Assembly (NCBI GenBank): GCA_050486285.1
Contig: JBJHCZ010000016.1
Location: 1-64,000 of the forward strand
Direction of reading: 5' to 3'
Length of the DNA stretch: 64,000 bases
From: JAITWN01 sp050486285
Lineage (GTDB): Bacteria > Pseudomonadota > Gammaproteobacteria > SZUA-140
Shown here: positions 63,795 through 64,000 of the stretch, piece by piece
Numbering within the stretch: the first letter of the stretch is position 1
How the letters are laid out: every line of letters starts with the position of its first letter
Position numbers and translations under genes: made by a program
The notes under the pieces: generated by a model
Told to the model about the DNA's origin: nothing
The model's input: only the letters and a program-made list of their open reading frames with translations
Databases searched by the model: none

Positions 63795-64000
63795 ATGCTC
63801 AGTTATCGCCACGCCTTTCATGCCGGCAATTTTGCCGATGTACTCAAGCACGTCGTGCTCGAGTGCATCCTCGCGTACCTGACGCAGAAGGACAAACCGC
63901 TGTTCTTTCTCGACACCCATGCCGGCGCCGGCGGCTATGCGCTGGGTTCGAAGGAGGCGCTGAAGAATCGCGAGTTCGATGACGGCATCGGCAGGCTATG
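63795..64000 (+). CDS. rlmJ: 23S rRNA (adenine2030-N6)-methyltransferase RlmJ, cut by window edge
   Basis: Sixty-eight codons are visible from ATG 63795. The opening LSYRHAFHAGNFADVLKHVV, then LFFLDTHAGAGGYAL, is diagnostic of RlmJ (YhiR), with the SAM-binding DTHAGAG loop. RlmJ methylates A2030 of 23S rRNA. The rest of the gene lies beyond 64000. Confidence 0.92.
   Translation, partial: MLSYRHAFHAGNFADVLKHVVLECILAYLTQKDKPLFFLDTHAGAGGYALGSKEALKNREFDDGIGRL

Overview
The window is a high-GC, gene-dense stretch of a bacterial chromosome. Its conserved blocks point to a gammaproteobacterium: tolQRAB-pal-cpoB with ybgC and queCE, ruvCAB next to yebC, fmdB-DUF502-aspS, a YajR-type transporter between uvrA and ssb, rluD divergent from bamD, and phoBR. 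I cannot name a genus from the sequence alone. No CRISPR array, rRNA, prophage or replication origin is visible, and no gene-free stretch exceeds 300 bases.

Left end (1-5.5 kb) is the accessory part. The window opens inside the 3' end of an IS3-family insertion sequence that has cut off the start of a LuxR-type regulator gene. Next, on the minus strand, lies an operon-like set: two tandem FeeM/autoinducer-synthase-like acyltransferases, a heme-oxygenase-like diiron protein and a fatty acid desaturase. A second, intact LuxR-type regulator is divergent from it across an intergenic region with two strong palindromes. This looks like an undescribed acyl-lipid or signal pathway. The second acyltransferase is frameshifted at a run of 12 G, so it is either a pseudogene, a phase-variable gene or a sequencing error.

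5.5-31 kb carries housekeeping and metabolism: NnrU and Sel1 proteins, an ABC exporter, a polyphosphate operon (CHAD protein, ParA-like ATPase, SixA, Ppk1), glycolate oxidase glcDEF, phoBR with a candidate Pho box, rluD, a BamD paralogue fused to a SPOR-like domain beside true bamD, nadE overlapping a PII gene, ssb, a YajR-like transporter, uvrA and bepA.

31-50.5 kb carries a degenerate hybrid histidine kinase, PilZ, a beta-propeller protein, tRNA-Lys(UUU), a 193-bp palindromic MITE-like element, queC-queE, the Tol-Pal cluster, ruvABC, yebC, nadA, aspS, DUF502 and fmdB. These are nearly all on the minus strand, with many ATGA or similar overlaps that suggest translational coupling.

50.5-64 kb carries an Atm1-type ABC exporter, a DUF1614 membrane protein, acnA, a DUF481 outer-membrane protein, a sugE/gdx guanidinium exporter under a clear guanidine-II (mini-ykkC) riboswitch, a one-TM small protein, a ChaN-PDZ lipoprotein, a DODA-type dioxygenase remnant, a pirin, a LolA-like protein, a small DUF5666-like protein, hrpB and the start of rlmJ. 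A dispersed hairpin family built on GGGGTCAGA(G/C)T occurs at four or five places, and in two of them it forms the C-terminus of the adjacent gene.
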